Shown: positions 43,830-50,800 of the stretch, piece by piece
Layout: the number at the start of each line of letters is the position of its first letter
How positions within the stretch are numbered: position 1 is the stretch's first letter
Assembly: GCF_003439925.1 (NCBI RefSeq)
Contig: NZ_QQRR01000002.1
Span: 806,001 to 870,000 of the forward strand
Length of the DNA stretch: 64,000 nt
From: Haloprofundus halophilus
Lineage (GTDB): Archaea > Halobacteriota > Halobacteria > Halobacteriales > Haloferacaceae
Direction: 5' to 3'
Position numbers and translations under genes: made by a program
The notes under the pieces: model-generated
What the model was told of the DNA's origin: nothing
Databases searched by the model: none
The model's input: the letters and a program-made list of their open reading frames with translations, nothing else

Positions 43830-45686
43830 ATGTACGAACACGACGTAATCGTAGTCGGCGCGGGCGGCGCCGGCTTGCGCGCCGCTATCGCGGCGCAGGA
43901 AGAGGGGGCGGACGTAGCCATCGTCTCGAAACTCCACCCCGTACGCAGTCACACTGGCGCGGCCGAGGGCGGTATCAACGCCGCGCTCCGCGAGGGCGAC
44001 TCGTGGGAGGACCACGCGTACGACACGATGAAGGGGTCGGACTACCTCGGCGACGCCCCGGCCATCGAAACGCTCTGCCAGGACAGCCCGAAAGAGACCA
44101 TCCAACTCGAACACTGGGGGATGGCGTTCTCCCGCGACGACGACGGCCGCGTCAGCCAGCGGCCGTTCGGCGGCCTCTCGTTCCCGCGGACGACGTACGC
44201 GGGCGCGGAGACGGGCCACCAGTTGCTCCACACGATGTACGAGCAACTCGTCAAGCGCGGCATCAAGGTGTACGACGAGTGGTACGTGCTCAACCTCGCC
44301 ATCTCCGACGAGGAGGTCCCCGAGGACCGCACCTGCCACGGCATCGTCGCCTACGACATCCAGTCCGGCGAGGTGTCGGGCTTCCGCGCCCGCAACGGGG
44401 TCATCCTCGCGACGGGCGGACCCGGTCAGGTGTACGACCACACGACCAACGCCGTCGCCAACACCGGCGACGGGGTGGCGATGGCGTACCGCGCGGGCGT
44501 CCCGATGGAGGATATGGAGTTCATCCAGTTCCACCCGACGACGCTGCCGTCGACGGGGGTCCTCATCACCGAGGGCGTCCGCGGCGAGGGGGGCATCCTC
44601 TACAACGAGAACGGCGAGCGCCTGATGTTCGAGTACGGCTACGCGAACAACGCCGGCGAACTCGCCTCCCGCGACGTGGTGTCGCGCGCCGAGTTGACCG
44701 AGATCAACGCCGGCCGCGGCATCGACGACGAGTACGTCCACCTCGACATGCGCCACCTCGGCGAGGAGCGCATCATCGACCGACTGGAGAACATCGTCCA
44801 CCTCTCGGAGGACTTCGAGGGCGTCGACCCGCTCGAAGAGCCGATGCCGGTCAAACCCGGTCAGCACTACGCGATGGGCGGCGTCGAGACCGACGAGAAC
44901 GGCGAGACGTGCATCACCGGCCTCTACGCCGCCGGCGAGTGCGCCTGCGCCTCGGTCCACGGCTCGAACCGGCTCGGCGGCAACGCGCTGCCGGAACTCA
45001 TCGTCTTCGGGCGGCGCGCCGGCGCACACGCCGCGGGCAAGGACCTGGGCACGGCCGAGATCACGACCGGCAAGCGCGGCGAGTGGGAGGCAGGCGAAGT
45101 CGACACGCCCGTCGCACCCGGTTCGGTTCGGTCGCCGGACGACAGCGCCGTCGCCGACGGCGGTGAGAAGGCCGCCGACGGTGGAGCGGTTGCTGCGACG
45201 GGCGACGAAATCGTCACCCGCGCCGTCGACGCCGAGAACCGACGCATCGAGCACCTCATGACTAAAGAGGACGGGGTCCAGCACGCCGAGATTCGTTCCG
45301 AGGTCCAGAAATCGATGACGCGACACGTCAACGTCTTCCGCGAGAAGGAGGGCCTGAAACAGGCGCTGCGCGACCTCAGGGAGGCCCGCGAGCGCTACAC
45401 CGACGTGTACGTCAACGACCCCTCGCGGACGTACAACACCGACCTCATCCAGACCATCGAGACGCGGAACATCCTCGACCTCGCGGAGGCGATCACGCTC
45501 GGCGCGCTCGCACGAGAGGAGTTCCGCGGCGCGCACTGGCGCAAGGAGCACCAGGAGCGCGACGACGAGAACTGGCTGAAGCACACGATGCTGTCGTGGA
45601 ACGACGGCGCGCCCGAACTGTGGTACAAGCCGGTCATCCTCGAAGGCGAGGAGAAGACGTACGAACCGAAGATCCGTAGCTACTGA
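43830..45686 (+). CDS. sdhA: Succinate dehydrogenase flavoprotein subunit
   Basis: This 618-residue protein has an N-terminal FAD fold (VVGAGGAGLRAAIAAQEEG), a covalent-flavin region around SKLHPVRSHT, the catalytic-region blocks EFIQFHPTTLPSTGVLITEG and GSNRLGGNALPELIVFGR, and a capping C-terminal domain. A low-complexity acidic insert (residues about 430-460, DDSAVADGGEKAADGGAVA) is typical of haloarchaea. It oxidises succinate to fumarate in the TCA cycle. A hairpin terminator follows the stop. Confidence 0.97.
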   Translation: MYEHDVIVVGAGGAGLRAAIAAQEEGADVAIVSKLHPVRSHTGAAEGGINAALREGDSWEDHAYDTMKGSDYLGDAPAIETLCQDSPKETIQLEHWGMAFSRDDDGRVSQRPFGGLSFPRTTYAGAETGHQLLHTMYEQLVKRGIKVYDEWYVLNLAISDEEVPEDRTCHGIVAYDIQSGEVSGFRARNGVILATGGPGQVYDHTTNAVANTGDGVAMAYRAGVPMEDMEFIQFHPTTLPSTGVLITEGVRGEGGILYNENGERLMFEYGYANNAGELASRDVVSRAELTEINAGRGIDDEYVHLDMRHLGEERIIDRLENIVHLSEDFEGVDPLEEPMPVKPGQHYAMGGVETDENGETCITGLYAAGECACASVHGSNRLGGNALPELIVFGRRAGAHAAGKDLGTAEITTGKRGEWEAGEVDTPVAPGSVRSPDDSAVADGGEKAADGGAVAATGDEIVTRAVDAENRRIEHLMTKEDGVQHAEIRSEVQKSMTRHVNVFREKEGLKQALRDLREARERYTDVYVNDPSRTYNTDLIQTIETRNILDLAEAITLGALAREEFRGAHWRKEHQERDDENWLKHTMLSWNDGAPELWYKPVILEGEEKTYEPKIRSY

Positions 45687-45695
45687 AACGCGGCA

Positions 45696-45711
45696 GCCCG
45701 TTTTTTCGGGC
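45696..45711 (+). terminator. Hairpin/T-run terminator after sdhA
   Basis: GCCCG-TTTTTT-CGGGC directly follows the sdhA stop. It combines a short GC stem with a T6 loop. Confidence 0.6.
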
Positions 45712-45756
45712 GAACCGACCAACGGCTATTAGTTCGCACCGGTTGTAGTATCGTCC

Positions 45757-45854
45757 GGAAGGGTGGCTCAGTGGTAGAGCAACCGCCGTTCGGGTGCGCA
45801 CGCATCCACGGTGGATTACTTAGGCTTCGCGTGGTTCGACTCCCGCCCCTTCCG
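45757..45854 (+). tRNA. tRNA-like structure, isotype unresolved
   Basis: GGAAGGG (45757-45763) pairs with CCCTTCC (45847-45853). U8, G9 and a canonical D-arm GCTC-AGTGGTA-GAGC follow the 5' strand. Near the 3' end is T-loop-like TTCGACT with stem GCG(T)GG/CCCGC carrying a bulged T. The middle contains CCGCC/GGTGG around an inner hairpin GGGTGCG-CA-CGCATCC, which may be an intron. The variable region is about 14 nt. Removing 13-15 nt gives candidate anticodons CGG or TCG, neither of which yields a fully standard tRNA. It may be an intron-containing, unusual or decayed tRNA. Confidence 0.45.
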
Positions 45855-46067
45855 CTCGCGCCGACGAACGGCAACGAGTCGGCGACGAATCGGCGACGAA
45901 CGCTCGGACAGATCGCGTCGATTCACGACGACAGTCGAAAACTCACCGCCCGAAGGCGGAGCCTACCGGCGGGGTGAAAGGTTACTCGAATCCACAGTAA
46001 TCCTTCGAGACGCCCCGAGGCGCTCGAAATCGACCGCTCCGGGCGGGTTCGACGACTGTCGTAGAGG

Positions 46068-46098
46068 GATTTTATTATTGTCGAACCCATCGGGTCGA
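46068..46098 (+). promoter_or_regulatory. TATA box and overlapping imperfect palindrome
   Basis: GATTTTATTATTG (46068-46080) is followed by CGAACCC-ATC-GGGTCGA (46083-46099 region) at the expected transcription start of the small HTH gene. This layout would suit autoregulation. Confidence 0.4.
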
Positions 46099-46103
46099 AC
46101 AAG

Positions 46104-46328
46104 ATGATGTCGCAGTCCAGCCAACGGGCGACCGTTCCCGATACGCTCCGTTCACCGCGCGCAAAACTCGTGTACCTGTACCTCTCGACGCACGGCGAGG
46201 CCACCGTCGCAGAACTGCAAGAGAGCCTCGCGATGACGAAGCTCACACTCTACAGCATCCTTCGAACGCTTCAGGGGGAGGGACTCGTCGGCCGCGACGC
46301 CAGTTCCGACCGCTACTCGCTGGTCTGA
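46104..46328 (+). CDS. Small winged-helix DNA-binding protein (MarR/TrmB-like)
   Basis: This 74-residue protein is essentially one winged helix: RAKLVYLYLSTHGEATVAEL, QESLAMTKLTLYSILRTLQG and EGLVGRDASSDRYSLV. There is no ligand domain. Two adjacent ATGs (46104, 46107) are both possible. It converges on the small zinc-ribbon gene with a 4-bp gap. Confidence 0.85.
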   Translation: MMSQSSQRATVPDTLRSPRAKLVYLYLSTHGEATVAELQESLAMTKLTLYSILRTLQGEGLVGRDASSDRYSLV

Positions 46329-46332
46329 CGGA

Positions 46333-46491
46333 CTATCGGTTTCTCGGAGCGCGCGCTTTTCTGACGGTCGCTCCGTCCCTCACCATGTCGTCGCAGCGCG
46401 GGCAGACCCGCGGATTTTCCACTTCGTCGGGCGTGAAGACGCGAGCGTACGCTCGGGTGACGAACGCCCCGCAGTTCGCACATTCAGGCAT
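46333..46491 (-). CDS. 52-aa zinc-ribbon protein (DUF7563-like)
   Basis: The minus-strand frame runs from ATG (46489-46491) to TAG (complement at 46333-46335). It has two CxxC knuckles, PECANCGAFV and RVCPRCDDMV, a linker VFTPDEVENP and a basic tail. A TATA box TTTTATATATGG centred near 46515 lies about 24 bp upstream, so the transcript should be leaderless. This arrangement supports it strongly as a real small gene. The function is unknown. Confidence 0.8.
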   Translation of the reverse strand: MPECANCGAFVTRAYARVFTPDEVENPRVCPRCDDMVRDGATVRKARAPRNR

Positions 46492-46509
46492 GTCGATACG
46501 TTTCGATGG

Positions 46510-46521
46510 TAGCCATATATA
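46510..46521 (-). promoter_or_regulatory. TATA box for the 52-aa zinc-ribbon gene
   Basis: On the minus strand, TTTTATATATGG lies 20-30 bp before the ATG, with purine-rich BRE-like sequence upstream. Confidence 0.65.
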
Positions 46522-46534
46522 AAATTTACCGCAC

Positions 46535-46621
46535 TCAGAGCAACGCCAGCAGTACGCCGACGAGAATCAGGGCGAACAGGAACGATACGACGCCGAGGAA
46601 GAATCGGTCTGCGTTGTCCAT
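46535..46621 (-). CDS. 28-aa membrane peptide
   Basis: ATG at 46619-46621 (complement), stop at 46535-46537. The product MDNADRFFLGVVSFLFALIL continues VGVLLALL. It has six polar residues and then one uninterrupted membrane helix to the C-terminus. High GC3 codons (TTC, CTC, GTC, CTG) match highly biased haloarchaeal coding sequence, which supports it despite its size. It lies upstream of the zinc-ribbon gene on the same strand. Confidence 0.55.
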   Translation of the reverse strand: MDNADRFFLGVVSFLFALILVGVLLALL

Positions 46622-46674
46622 CGTACCGAGAGTGAACTCCGTTTCGACATAAACGTTCGCCGGTCGGTGAACGT

Positions 46675-47298
46675 TTACGGCTCTCTGTGAAACCCGCGAA
46701 CCGACGCCTCCACCGAGAGCAGGGCCGCCGACACCAGCAGACAGACGGCGGAGACGAGTGCGAGAACCGAGACGTCGACGACGGTGACGCCGAGACCCGT
46801 CTGCGCGAAGGGGTTACCGCCGCCGGCGGCGACGTATCTCTCGACCGCGTCGACGCCGCCGAACCCGAGCAGGACGAACGCGTGGACCATCGCCGTCGCG
46901 AAACTGCCGGTGAAGAATCCGAGCAGCGAGCAGACGGCTTCGGCGTTGAGCAACTCGCGCGCTTGCGTCTCGTTCATCGTCCGGCCCAGTCGAAGCCGCC
47001 AGACGCCGACCGCAGCGTGGCCGACGCCGGTCAGCGCGACGAGCGAGACGGCGACCAGACCCACGAACGCGACCTTCGGAGCCGCGAAACCGATGCGTTC
47101 GGGGAGATACGCCCGCCGAACCGCCTCCGGGAGGACCGCGAGCGCCGGATACAACCCCGCCAGCGAGAACAGCAGATAGCTCTGCCAGGTGAGTTTTCGG
47201 GTGAGCGATTGCTGAAAGAGGCTGTGTCGCTCCGCTTGCAGTCGCTCGTAGGCGGATTCGCCCAAGAGCGCGTCGGCAATCGGATCCTCGACGGACAC
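46675..47298 (-). CDS. Four-helix membrane protein, unknown function
   Basis: This 207-residue protein starts MSVEDPIADALLGESAYERL with a cytosolic amphipathic N-terminus. Four hydrophobic segments follow (SYLLFSLAGLYPALAVL, VAFVGLVAVSLVALTGVGHA, LLGFFTGSFATAMVHAFVLL, VSVLALVSAVCLLVSAALL). The TATA box ATAGATATAAATAG (minus strand, 47320-47333) sits about 27 bp before the ATG, so the start is well supported. Confidence 0.78.
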   Translation of the reverse strand: MSVEDPIADALLGESAYERLQAERHSLFQQSLTRKLTWQSYLLFSLAGLYPALAVLPEAVRRAYLPERIGFAAPKVAFVGLVAVSLVALTGVGHAAVGVWRLRLGRTMNETQARELLNAEAVCSLLGFFTGSFATAMVHAFVLLGFGGVDAVERYVAAGGGNPFAQTGLGVTVVDVSVLALVSAVCLLVSAALLSVEASVRGFHREP

Positions 47299-47334
47299 GC
47301 TGGTGGGTCTCTGTTCTCACTATTTATATCTATC

Positions 47335-47430
47335 GACTGTGTGAACGAATGTCGTTCGCCGTCTCGCCGAACCGACGGCGAGCGAACAGCGCACGAGTGT
47401 CGTGCGTCCGTCTGACGTAGGTATATAACG
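47335..47430 (-). ncRNA. Possible small RNA or long-leader segment
   Basis: On the minus strand, a second TATA-like GTTATATACC (47421-47430) lies upstream of two hairpins: GCACGA-CAC-TCGTGC (47389-47403) and GTTCGCTCGCCGTC/GACGGCGAAC (47350-47386). They lie upstream of the proximal promoter of the membrane-protein gene. They could be a small RNA or an alternative structured leader. Confidence 0.25.
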
Positions 47431-47559
47431 TTGCTTCGCCCACGTATCACTCAGCAGTACTGTACTGCTCGACAAAGAGTCGCGGGCGCACCGCGACACC
47501 TGACACACCTTCTCGAAACCGTCGTCGGCGCAGAGCGCCCGCCATCGGCGTAGTCCGGG

Positions 47560-48186
47560 TTATCGGACGTCGGCTGAGCGCCGGAACAGTCGAAGCGTGT
47601 CGTTGTCGAGCCGTTCCGACGCCGTTTCGGTGAATCCGCGGGCGGAGAAGATCCGGCTCCAGCGGCGGTGGTACAGCGGAACCGCGTCGTCGACGTAGTT
47701 CACCTCGGGCGTCTCCGCGTCCGCGTCGCCTTCGATCTCGACGGTGAGGAGGCAGTCGGCCGCGACGCGCGCGAGTTCGTCGAACACCCACTCGTTGTCG
47801 GGGTGGATGTGCTGGAGCGTCTCCACCGAGTAGACGACGTCGAACGCGTCGTCGTCGAACGCCGAGACGACGCTCTCGATGGCGTCGATGTAGAACGTTC
47901 CCGCGGCGGCGAGCTCGGGGTACGCCTGTCGCATCACCGTCATCGCCTCCTCGTTGACATCGATGCCGTGGAGGTTTCGGTACCCGTTGTCGTGCAGGTG
48001 CGCGAGATGTCGACCCGAGCTACAGCCGAGCTCCAGAATCGACGGCTCCGGCTCGGAGTCGGCGGTGCGCTCGATGTGTCGACGAATCGCCTCGCTGGTC
48101 TCGTCGGGACCGTAGTGGGCGTAGTAGTCCGGGGAGAACTCGCCGGAACGCTCGGCCCATCGCTGACGGAGTTCGTCGGGGGTCAT
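47560..48186 (-). CDS. Class I SAM-dependent methyltransferase
   Basis: This 208-residue protein has SAM motif I ILELGCSSGRH (about residues 49-59), the motif II acid in GIDVNEEAM, and motif IV-V DDDAFDVVYSVETLQHIHPD. An N-terminal helical cap (DELRQRWAERSGEFSPDYYA) may set the substrate. The substrate is unknown. A near-perfect palindrome AGCAGTAC-T-GTACTGCT (47452-47468) lies downstream of its stop. Confidence 0.9.
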   Translation of the reverse strand: MTPDELRQRWAERSGEFSPDYYAHYGPDETSEAIRRHIERTADSEPEPSILELGCSSGRHLAHLHDNGYRNLHGIDVNEEAMTVMRQAYPELAAAGTFYIDAIESVVSAFDDDAFDVVYSVETLQHIHPDNEWVFDELARVAADCLLTVEIEGDADAETPEVNYVDDAVPLYHRRWSRIFSARGFTETASERLDNDTLRLFRRSADVR

Positions 48187-48324
48187 AGCTAATCGAGCAC
48201 GGCCGCGCGGTTAAGTAGCCGGTTTCGACGGGCGGTGACCGGTGTCGCTCGAAGCGAGGCGCTCCGGAGTCGTCGTCAAAAATGAAAACGGTGGTCGAGA
48301 ATCGATGCTGCCGCGGCTTCGAGA

Positions 48325-48519
48325 TTACAGTCGGGTGACGTTCGTCGCGCGCGGGCCTTTCGGGGCCTGCTCGATGTCGAACTCCACTTCCTGTCCCTCT
48401 TCGAGGTCCGGGCCGCCGACGTCTTCCATGTGGAAGAAAACGTCTTCGTCCGCGTCTTCAGTCTCGATGAATCCGTAACCGCCGGTGTCGTTGAAAAAGT
48501 CGACCGTACCTTTCGCCAT
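48325..48519 (-). CDS. Cold-shock domain protein (second copy)
   Basis: This 64-residue protein differs from the gene at 6496-6690 at only a handful of positions (MAKGTVDFFNDTGGYGFIET versus the other's start) and has the same DVFFHMEDVGG RNA-binding face. The minus-strand TATA-like GGGTTATGAG near 48553 is about 30 bp upstream. Two near-identical copies suggest gene dosage or differential regulation. Confidence 0.95.
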   Translation of the reverse strand: MAKGTVDFFNDTGGYGFIETEDADEDVFFHMEDVGGPDLEEGQEVEFDIEQAPKGPRATNVTRL

Positions 48520-48821
48520 TGCATCTAGTCTGAGTCGCTACCCACTCATAACCCTTTTGAGCGAATCGGGGGGTGCGGACCCGCACCTGGAGTCGTCGGG
48601 AGCGGTTCTCCGCGGCCGCGTGTCGGCGATAGACGCGGCCACACCGCCCGCTAATGGTCGACAACCGCTCCGACCGGGTCGCGGCGAACGCGACGCCGAA
48701 GACGATTCGAGCGCGGTACCGATAGCCGACTGGTCCATCGCAACGCCGATGGCGACACCGAGTGTCATCTCTGCACCGGCGTTCTGCTGTGAACTGTCCT
48801 CGCTGCGCTCCGAAAAGGGAG
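48520..48821. other. Gene-free stretch upstream of the cold-shock gene
   Basis: Apart from the cold-shock promoter near 48550, nothing convincing is seen. A 76-codon minus-strand frame (48538-48768) overlaps that promoter and has no motif, so I leave it out. Hairpins are present (GGGTGCGGACCCGCACC near 48572). Confidence 0.4.
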
Positions 48822-48893
48822 AGCCAGGAGTGGGATTTGAACCGCGGTCGTTCCGCTCACGGTGCTCGCGTCACTCCCTGATTCGAATCCCAC
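48822..48893 (-). repeat. tRNA-Thr 3'-end mimic in a hairpin
   Basis: Positions 48822-48842 match the 3' end of tRNA-Thr over 20 of 21 nt. GTGGGATTTGAAC (48830-48842) is mirrored by GATTCGAATCCCAC (48880-48893). The mimic ends 89 bp from the tRNA. Confidence 0.88.
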
Positions 48894-48931
48894 CGTCTCG
48901 CTCGTGCGTCCTCGTTACGGTCGGACAGAAG

Positions 48932-49005
48932 AGCCAGGAGTGGGATTCGAACCCACGAAGTCTCGATTACAAGTCGAGTGCATGAACCGCCCATGCTCTC
49001 CTGGC
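48932..49005 (-). tRNA. tRNA-Thr (TGT)
   Basis: On the minus strand the acceptor is GCCAGGA/TCCTGGC with discriminator T. The anticodon stem-loop is CTCGA-CTTGTAA-TCGAG (anticodon TGT) and the T-arm is GTGGG-TTCGAAT-CCCAC. The D-arm is GCAT-GGGCGGTTC-ATGC. Position 8 reads G rather than the near-universal U, and position 14 G rather than A, which is unusual. The length is 74 nt with no intron. Confidence 0.92.
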
Positions 49006-49015
49006 GCGCCGTCAG

Positions 49016-49501
49016 TTATCGGTCCGCCGGGTCGTTATTATCGTTTTCGACACGCTTCTCCAGCTCGACGCGGTGGAGGCGGTAGCCGCGGCGTTCGTAC
49101 AGTCTGCGGGCGGCGTCGTTGCCGGCCATCGCTTCGAGTCGGATCACGTCCGCGCCGGCGCCGGCGAGCGCGCTCTCGGCGGCATCCAACAGGGCGCTTC
49201 CCACGCCGTCGTTGCGGTACTCGGGGTCGACGTAGACGTTCTGAATCGTGCCGCGGGAGATGTCCTGTTCGTAGCCGTCGACCTCCGGTTCGAACATGAC
49301 GAAACCGACGATGTCGGAGTCGCGAGCGACGAGCAAACCACCGACGATGATGTGGCGCGTGATGGCGTCGTAGATCTGCTCGCGGTTCTCCTCGGCGCGG
49401 AGGTGCGACCCGAACTCGCGCTGTCCGTCCGCGAGCGCCACCCAGAGATCCGCGATACGGCCCGCCTCGGTCATCTCGGGAGGTTCTATCTGGACGCTCA
49501 C
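49016..49501 (-). CDS. GNAT-family N-acetyltransferase
   Basis: This 161-residue protein has its acetyl-CoA loop in YRNDGVGSALLDAAESAL. The preceding strand is GTIQNVYVDPEY, and motif B is RLEAMAGNDAARRLYERRGY. The GTG at 49499-49501 (MSVQIEPPEMTEAGRIADLW) starts the domain; the frame runs further upstream through AT-rich, non-conserved text. It begins just beyond tRNA-Thr on the same strand. The substrate is unknown. Confidence 0.88.
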   Translation of the reverse strand: MSVQIEPPEMTEAGRIADLWVALADGQREFGSHLRAEENREQIYDAITRHIIVGGLLVARDSDIVGFVMFEPEVDGYEQDISRGTIQNVYVDPEYRNDGVGSALLDAAESALAGAGADVIRLEAMAGNDAARRLYERRGYRLHRVELEKRVENDNNDPADR

Positions 49502-49625
49502 GTGGCCTCGTCTCCGTCCCGACGTGCGAAACCGTCTCTGTTCGACTCGATAATATATTTTCAGTATCACACACCATAGAGTTTTCTGCAATCGGCATCC
49601 GTGAGCGCCTTCCGGCGTCGGAATG

Positions 49626-49638
49626 AAGAAATACTTAT
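49626..49638 (+). promoter_or_regulatory. TATA box of the livHMGF operon
   Basis: ATACTTATAAGTG is a strong TATA element about 45 bp before the livH ATG. A GGTGA Shine-Dalgarno-like string (49662-49666) lies in the short leader. Confidence 0.65.
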
Positions 49639-49678
49639 AAGTGTTCCACGTCCGCACACATCATGGTGATAGTTAACA

Positions 49679-50800
49679 ATGGGTATTGGTGAAACCTACT
49701 CCCGGAGCCGTCGGTTCGTCGACAGACGGCCGCTGACGCACACGGTCGGCGCCGCGGCGGGGGTCGTTCTCGTGTTGTATCTTCTGTGGGTGCTCGTCGC
49801 GCAGTTGGCGAGCGGAGAGTTGCGAATCTACGAGCTCGGCGCACTGATGTGGGACGGGCTGATGCGCGGACTCGTCATCGGTCTCGCGGGCGTCGGCCTG
49901 TCGATGACGTACAGCATCCTGAACTTCGCGAACTTCTCGCACGGCGATTACATCTCCGCCGGCGCGTTCTCGGGGTGGGCGACGACGTACCTCGTCGCCG
50001 GTCTCGGCCGCGCCGACGTCGGGTCGCTGTTGCTCGTCGGGGCGGGCGGGTCGGTGTTCGGCGGCGCGCTCGGCGTCGGTATCTCGACGACGCCGCTGGC
50101 GGTCGTCCTCGGCGTCGTCGTCGCCGGCGTCGGCGGGGTTCTGCTCTCGCTGTTCGTCGACCGAACCGTGTTCAAACCGCTCCGCGACGAGGACGGTATC
50201 ACGCTGCTCATCGCGAGCATCGGCGTCGCCTTCGCGCTTCGCTACCTCATGCAGTTCGTCTTCGGCTCCGACGTTCGAGGGACGACCTCGCAGCCGCCGG
50301 CGTACTCGTTCTACGTCGTCGACGGGTGGGTCCGCGTCAACTACCACGACATGACGCTCCTCGTCGTCGCCGGCGGCCTGATGGTCGGCGTTCACCTGCT
50401 CCTCCAGCGCAGCAAACTCGGCAAGGCGATGCGAGCGATGTCTGACAACGGTGACCTCGCCCGCATCACGGGCATCCCGACCGAACACGTCGTCCGCTGG
50501 ACGTGGATCATCGGCGGCGCGCTCACCGGCGTCGCGGGCTACATCTTCGTGCTCTGGAAGGGGACGCTCGCCTTCGACGACGGGTGGCTGCTCCTGCTTC
50601 TCATCTTCGCGGCGGTCATCCTCGGCGGCATCGGCTCGGTGTACGGCGCTATCGCCGGCGGCATCGTCATCGGCCTCACCGCGTCGATGGCCGTCATCTG
50701 GATTCCGTCGGCGTTCGCCCGCGCGGCCGCGTTCGCCGTGATGATTCTCATCCTGTTGGTGCGCCCGCAGGGCATCTTCGCCGGGAGGACGACGGCATGA
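49679..50800 (+). CDS. livH: Branched-chain amino-acid ABC transporter permease
   Basis: This 373-residue polytopic membrane protein has the LivH permease motif ILNFANFSHGDYISAGAFSG. The cytosolic coupling loop is SKLGKAMRAMSDNGDLARIT-GIPTEHV. About eight helices are visible, and the N-terminus is longer than in bacterial LivH. The stop overlaps the livM start (ATGA). With livM, livG, livF and livJ it imports branched-chain amino acids or related solutes. Confidence 0.93.
   Translation: MGIGETYSRSRRFVDRRPLTHTVGAAAGVVLVLYLLWVLVAQLASGELRIYELGALMWDGLMRGLVIGLAGVGLSMTYSILNFANFSHGDYISAGAFSGWATTYLVAGLGRADVGSLLLVGAGGSVFGGALGVGISTTPLAVVLGVVVAGVGGVLLSLFVDRTVFKPLRDEDGITLLIASIGVAFALRYLMQFVFGSDVRGTTSQPPAYSFYVVDGWVRVNYHDMTLLVVAGGLMVGVHLLLQRSKLGKAMRAMSDNGDLARITGIPTEHVVRWTWIIGGALTGVAGYIFVLWKGTLAFDDGWLLLLLIFAAVILGGIGSVYGAIAGGIVIGLTASMAVIWIPSAFARAAAFAVMILILLVRPQGIFAGRTTA

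Noticed and set aside
45900-46010. Riboswitch-like stems (CCGCC-CGAA-GGCGG) upstream of the small HTH gene
   Set aside because: No match to conserved cores of cobalamin, TPP or other riboswitches, and the region lies upstream of the predicted promoter at 46068.
48538-48768. 76-codon minus-strand frame upstream of the cold-shock gene
   Set aside because: It overlaps the cold-shock promoter and shows no recognisable motif or coding-like composition.
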